Source of the DNA: Planctomycetota bacterium
Lineage (GTDB): Bacteria; Planctomycetota; Planctomycetia; Planctomycetales; Planctomycetaceae
Length of the DNA: 64,000 bases
Direction: 5' to 3'
Assembly (NCBI GenBank): GCA_003388505.1
Contig: QQVO01000064.1
Location: 62,001 to 126,000, forward strand
Both the position numbers and the translations under genes were made by a program. The notes below the pieces were generated by a model that saw only the letters and a program-made list of their open reading frames with translations, ran no database searches and had not been told where the DNA came from. Below are positions 61,171 through 64,000 of the stretch, one piece after another (positions within the stretch are counted from its first letter, which is position 1; each line of letters opens with the position of its first letter).

Positions 61171-64000
61171 ATGCATCATCCGTCTCATTTTGACGAAGAC
61201 CTCATTCGCGGGCTCCCGCTGCCGATTGCGCTGTTGTTCCGACGCGCGGAGAATGCGAAGACGCCGCTGGAACGTCATCAGGCGGCGTACTACACCTGGG
61301 AGGCGTCGCTCAAACTGCTTTCCTCGGTGGTCGTCGCGGAGTACGCCGACCTCATTACCGATTCGGACGATCACGATCCTGAGGTGGCGGCGCGGCTGAA
61401 GAATCTGGCGCGGCCGGCGCTCGGCCACTGGTGGGAATACGTTCGCAGTTTGACTCCGGTTTTCAGGGACCGCGGCGACGCGGGGTTTACCGAGGTTTAC
61501 GACGTTCTGTTCGGTTCGCCGCGCGACGATCTGCCTCGTTCGGCCGGCCTGGACGCGGCGTTGCGGGACGCGCTGAGCGGTCAATCGGGCGCCCGAACGA
61601 CGGTGCGGCTGAGCGAACTGTTTGACCGCCTCGTTCAGTATCGCAACCGCGAGTTGGGGCACGGCGCGCTCGGGCAGCGGTCGCAGGATCACTACGACCG
61701 GATGGGCCGCGCCATTCTGAACGCCCTGGAAGAGATCTTCGGAAAGCTGGACCTGCTCGCGGGTCGCCGTCTGGTCTACGTCGACAGTGTGCATGCCAAC
61801 GGCGGAGGAGACTGGGAAGTCTCCGCGGAGGATCTTTCGGTCGAAGCGATGCATCGGATGGGCGGGCTGAGAATCCCGCACACGGCGATCGACCGGTTGC
61901 CTGCGCCCGAGCACGTGTATGCGTTTCGTGAGATGAATGGGACCGATTCCGCAGATGGGCCGTCATTCGTCTCGATGCACCCGCTGGTCCTGTTCGACGA
62001 GGAACTGGGGGAAGCCCTGTTTCTCAACTCGCGGCGGGGCAAACAGCAGATTGAGTACGTTTCCTACGTCAGCGGGGAAGTGTCCCGGCGGGACGCTCTG
62101 GCGGGGGATCACCTGGACCTCTTGGCCCGGGTGCTTGATGTTCCGGTTGATCCGAACGCGGCCGAGAAATGGGCTCAGGGGGCGCAACAGGAAGACGCCG
62201 GCGAGGCGGATGAAGCGCCTGCCGGAACGCGGCGGGTGGGCGAATTTGAGGTGATGGGGAAGATCGGCGTCGGCGCCATGGGGGACGTGTATCGGGCGTG
62301 GCAGCCCTCTCTGGGAAGGCAGGTCGCCCTCAAGTGCATGCGGCGCGTCGGCGACGCGCGGGCGGAAGCTCGATTCGCGCGGGAGATTCGCGCCCTGGGG
62401 CGGGTGGAGCATCCGCATCTGGTCCGCATCTTCACGTCGGGTTCCGAGGGCGAGCATTGGTTCTACGCGATGGAACTGGTGGAAGGGGCCACGCTCTCCA
62501 AAGTGCTGGGCAACGTGCGGGGGCGGGCGAGCGAAGAAACCGCGATGGAACTGAGCACCTGGCAGGAGTCGCTCGATTCCGCCTGCGCGGAGACGCGCAA
62601 CAGTGAGGCGTCCCTGAGCAAGGCGGAAGGGCTGTCCTCGCTCGACAGCGGGCTGGCCGAGGAGTCCCCCCAAACAGTGCGAATTCACTCCGGCAGTTCG
62701 TCCGATTCCATGTCGCCGGCGGCGCGGAGCTACATCGACCAGGTTGTCGAGTTGATCCGGCAGGTGTGCGAAGCGACGGCGGCGCTGCATCAGGCGAACA
62801 TCATTCACCGAGACATCAAGCCGGACAACATCATGGTGACGCCGGACGGCGCGCGCACCGTGCTGATGGACCTCGGCCTGGCGAAACTGACCGACGACAA
62901 CGAACTGTCGCGCACGCGCGAATTCATCGGCACACTGCGGTACGCGAGTCCGGAACAGGTGCTGGCGGTCGGTCAAATCGACTTCGCCAGCGACGTCTAC
63001 AGCATCGGGGCCGTGCTGTGGGAAATGCTGGCGATGCAGGCGATCTACAAAGCCGACAATCAGACGACGACGGCCGAACTGATGAAGCGGATTCAGTTTC
63101 AGGAGCCGGAGCGGCTCAGAAAACTCAATCCACGGATTCCCAAGGAACTCGAGGCCGTCGTCCTCAAGTGCCTGGAGAAAGACCCGCAGCGGCGCTACGG
63201 CAGCGCCCGCGAACTGGCTGACGATCTGTCTCGCTGGCAGCGCGGCGCCGCCGTGACGGCCAAGTCACGTTCCGCCGCAAGTCGCTTCGTCCACCGGCTC
63301 AAGCGTCATCGCGCGCAGTTCGGTTGGGCGGCGGTGATGCTGCTGGTCGTGGGGGCGTTGTTTTTCTGGACCAGCCGGCCCGATCCGCACAGGCTGGCCC
63401 GGCTGCGTGAGATCGAACAGTTGATCGACTCGGTGACCCGCTTTCCTCCGGCGATGGCGGAAGAGCCTCACGAATCGCGGACGATGCTGGCGGAGTTGCC
63501 GCCGCCGGACCGGTCGGCGTTCGAGACGGTGGAGTATCTCAGAATCTGCGACTTGCGCAACTGGACGCCGCTTGCCGAAGAGGAGCAGTCGCAGCCGGGG
63601 AGCGCTGTGGTGATTATGCAGCGGGAGCGGATTCGGAAACTTGCCGACCAGGACGAGATCCGCTTGCAGACGGCGACCAGCGGATACGACGTCTATCTCC
63701 GCTGCGAACCACATCCGGAGTCTTCTTACGTTCCGCAGGATTTTCACGTACTCGGCCGGATGCGACCCACACAACTTGACGACCTGGAGATGAAGACGCG
63801 TCAGCTTGTCGTCGACGTGAGCGACGTCCGGTCGGGACAGGTGTTCGGTCTGCAGGGGGTCTACACGTACTGGAACGCGTTTCAGCGGGACGACCAGCGG
63901 TGGACCGGAACCCAGGTGCACTCCCAAGCGGTGAAGGTCGCGTTCCTGGCGATCATGCCGGACGACCGACCGTTTACACGGTACAGGCTGGAAGTGCGGC
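61171..64000 (+). CDS. Ser/Thr protein kinase with HEPN-like N-terminal domain (3' end outside)
   Basis: At least 943 residues, reading off the window end. GGGAG precedes ATG 61171, fixing the start. Residues 1-200 are all-helical (HQAAYYTWEASLKLLSSVVV) and carry VQYRNRELGHG, with Arg158-Asn159-x4-His164, the HEPN RX(4-6)H ribonuclease motif type. The kinase domain (355-665) has GKIGVGAMGDVYRAWQ, Lys388, HRDIKPDN (Asp548), DLG and GTLRYASPEQ, plus a ~70-residue Ser-rich insert about 446-520. A basic juxtamembrane stretch leads into TM ~676-698 (FGWAAVMLLVVGALFFWTS), then an extracytoplasmic part. HEPN assignment is by motif and needs comparison; the kinase call is firm. Confidence 0.85.
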   Translation, partial: MHHPSHFDEDLIRGLPLPIALLFRRAENAKTPLERHQAAYYTWEASLKLLSSVVVAEYADLITDSDDHDPEVAARLKNLARPALGHWWEYVRSLTPVFRDRGDAGFTEVYDVLFGSPRDDLPRSAGLDAALRDALSGQSGARTTVRLSELFDRLVQYRNRELGHGALGQRSQDHYDRMGRAILNALEEIFGKLDLLAGRRLVYVDSVHANGGGDWEVSAEDLSVEAMHRMGGLRIPHTAIDRLPAPEHVYAFREMNGTDSADGPSFVSMHPLVLFDEELGEALFLNSRRGKQQIEYVSYVSGEVSRRDALAGDHLDLLARVLDVPVDPNAAEKWAQGAQQEDAGEADEAPAGTRRVGEFEVMGKIGVGAMGDVYRAWQPSLGRQVALKCMRRVGDARAEARFAREIRALGRVEHPHLVRIFTSGSEGEHWFYAMELVEGATLSKVLGNVRGRASEETAMELSTWQESLDSACAETRNSEASLSKAEGLSSLDSGLAEESPQTVRIHSGSSSDSMSPAARSYIDQVVELIRQVCEATAALHQANIIHRDIKPDNIMVTPDGARTVLMDLGLAKLTDDNELSRTREFIGTLRYASPEQVLAVGQIDFASDVYSIGAVLWEMLAMQAIYKADNQTTTAELMKRIQFQEPERLRKLNPRIPKELEAVVLKCLEKDPQRRYGSARELADDLSRWQRGAAVTAKSRSAASRFVHRLKRHRAQFGWAAVMLLVVGALFFWTSRPDPHRLARLREIEQLIDSVTRFPPAMAEEPHESRTMLAELPPPDRSAFETVEYLRICDLRNWTPLAEEEQSQPGSAVVIMQRERIRKLADQDEIRLQTATSGYDVYLRCEPHPESSYVPQDFHVLGRMRPTQLDDLEMKTRQLVVDVSDVRSGQVFGLQGVYTYWNAFQRDDQRWTGTQVHSQAVKVAFLAIMPDDRPFTRYRLEVR

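Noticed and set aside
1-64000. tRNA, rRNA, CRISPR arrays, integrons and intact transposases
   Set aside because: I looked for T-loop-like GTTCGAATCC strings, regularly spaced direct repeats and DDE or IS200-type motifs; none was convincing.

Overview
The window is high-GC bacterial DNA from a member of the Planctomycetota, most likely order Planctomycetales. The lineage call rests on gene content: a PVC-type protein combining a propeller, helical repeats and a C-terminal CxxCH heme site, a BBP7-like outer-membrane barrel, a DUF1570-type metallopeptidase, several Ser/Thr kinases, GTG starts, and the intergenic palindromes typical of this phylum. It reads as an ordinary chromosomal region. I found no rRNA, tRNA, CRISPR array, intact insertion sequence or prophage.

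Layout. 1-2.45 kb: the 5' end of an aminotransferase gene, a 151-bp duplicated intergenic block, small hypothetical genes, and a type II toxin-antitoxin locus with an intact antitoxin and a broken YafQ/RelE-like toxin. 2.7-11.1 kb: HEAT-repeat protein, pectate-lyase-like lipoprotein, a large hybrid histidine kinase and an OprO/P-like porin. 12.1-16.7 kb: a response regulator fused to an RsbW-like ATPase, followed 2 bp later by a membrane/TrkA-C protein; then a secreted OB-fold-like protein and a protein with six BON domains. 17-23.3 kb: Der GTPase, XerC/D recombinase, fatty-acid desaturase, FlgM-like anti-sigma factor, Fur regulator. 23.3-26.5 kb: a divergent pair of unrecognised genes that may share a C-terminal winged-helix-like region, and an HNH protein. 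26.5-31.3 kb: three membrane genes overlapping by 4 bp (GT-C type), then a sugar isomerase/epimerase.

31.5-38.5 kb: BBP7 barrel, three tandem paralogs of a pilin-like, cysteine-containing membrane protein, an NAD-dependent epimerase and an orphan hypothetical. 38.5-46.9 kb: PLP decarboxylase and ATP-grasp ligase in divergent orientation, RtcB, a GT-C-like membrane protein and a predicted alpha/alpha-toroid protein. 47-53.3 kb: DUF1570-like lipoprotein, HD hydrolase, Ser/Thr kinase with HEAT repeats, a second response regulator-ATPase fusion whose end lies in a 27-bp tandem repeat, and a Tat-exported Gfo/Idh/MocA oxidoreductase. 53.5-64 kb: PVC heme protein, cysteine synthase, HlyD-like adaptor, squalene-cyclase-like protein, and a Ser/Thr kinase with a possible N-terminal HEPN domain, open at the window end.

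The genes sort into themes rather than one pathway: phospho-signalling (hybrid kinase, two REC-ATPase proteins, two Ser/Thr kinases, FlgM, Fur), cell-envelope and exopolysaccharide work (GT-C proteins, epimerase, porin, BBP7, BON, pilin-like trio) and polysaccharide/sugar catabolism (pectate lyase, sugar isomerase, oxidoreductase, PVC heme protein). Intergenic spaces are rich in short palindromes. The most striking is a composite of hairpins whose arms differ between two copies 37 kb apart while base pairing is kept. The best candidates for undescribed systems are the pilin-like trio, the divergent pair at 23.3-25.5 kb, the REC-ATPase/TrkA-C pair and the HEPN-like kinase; their functions here are inferences from sequence alone.
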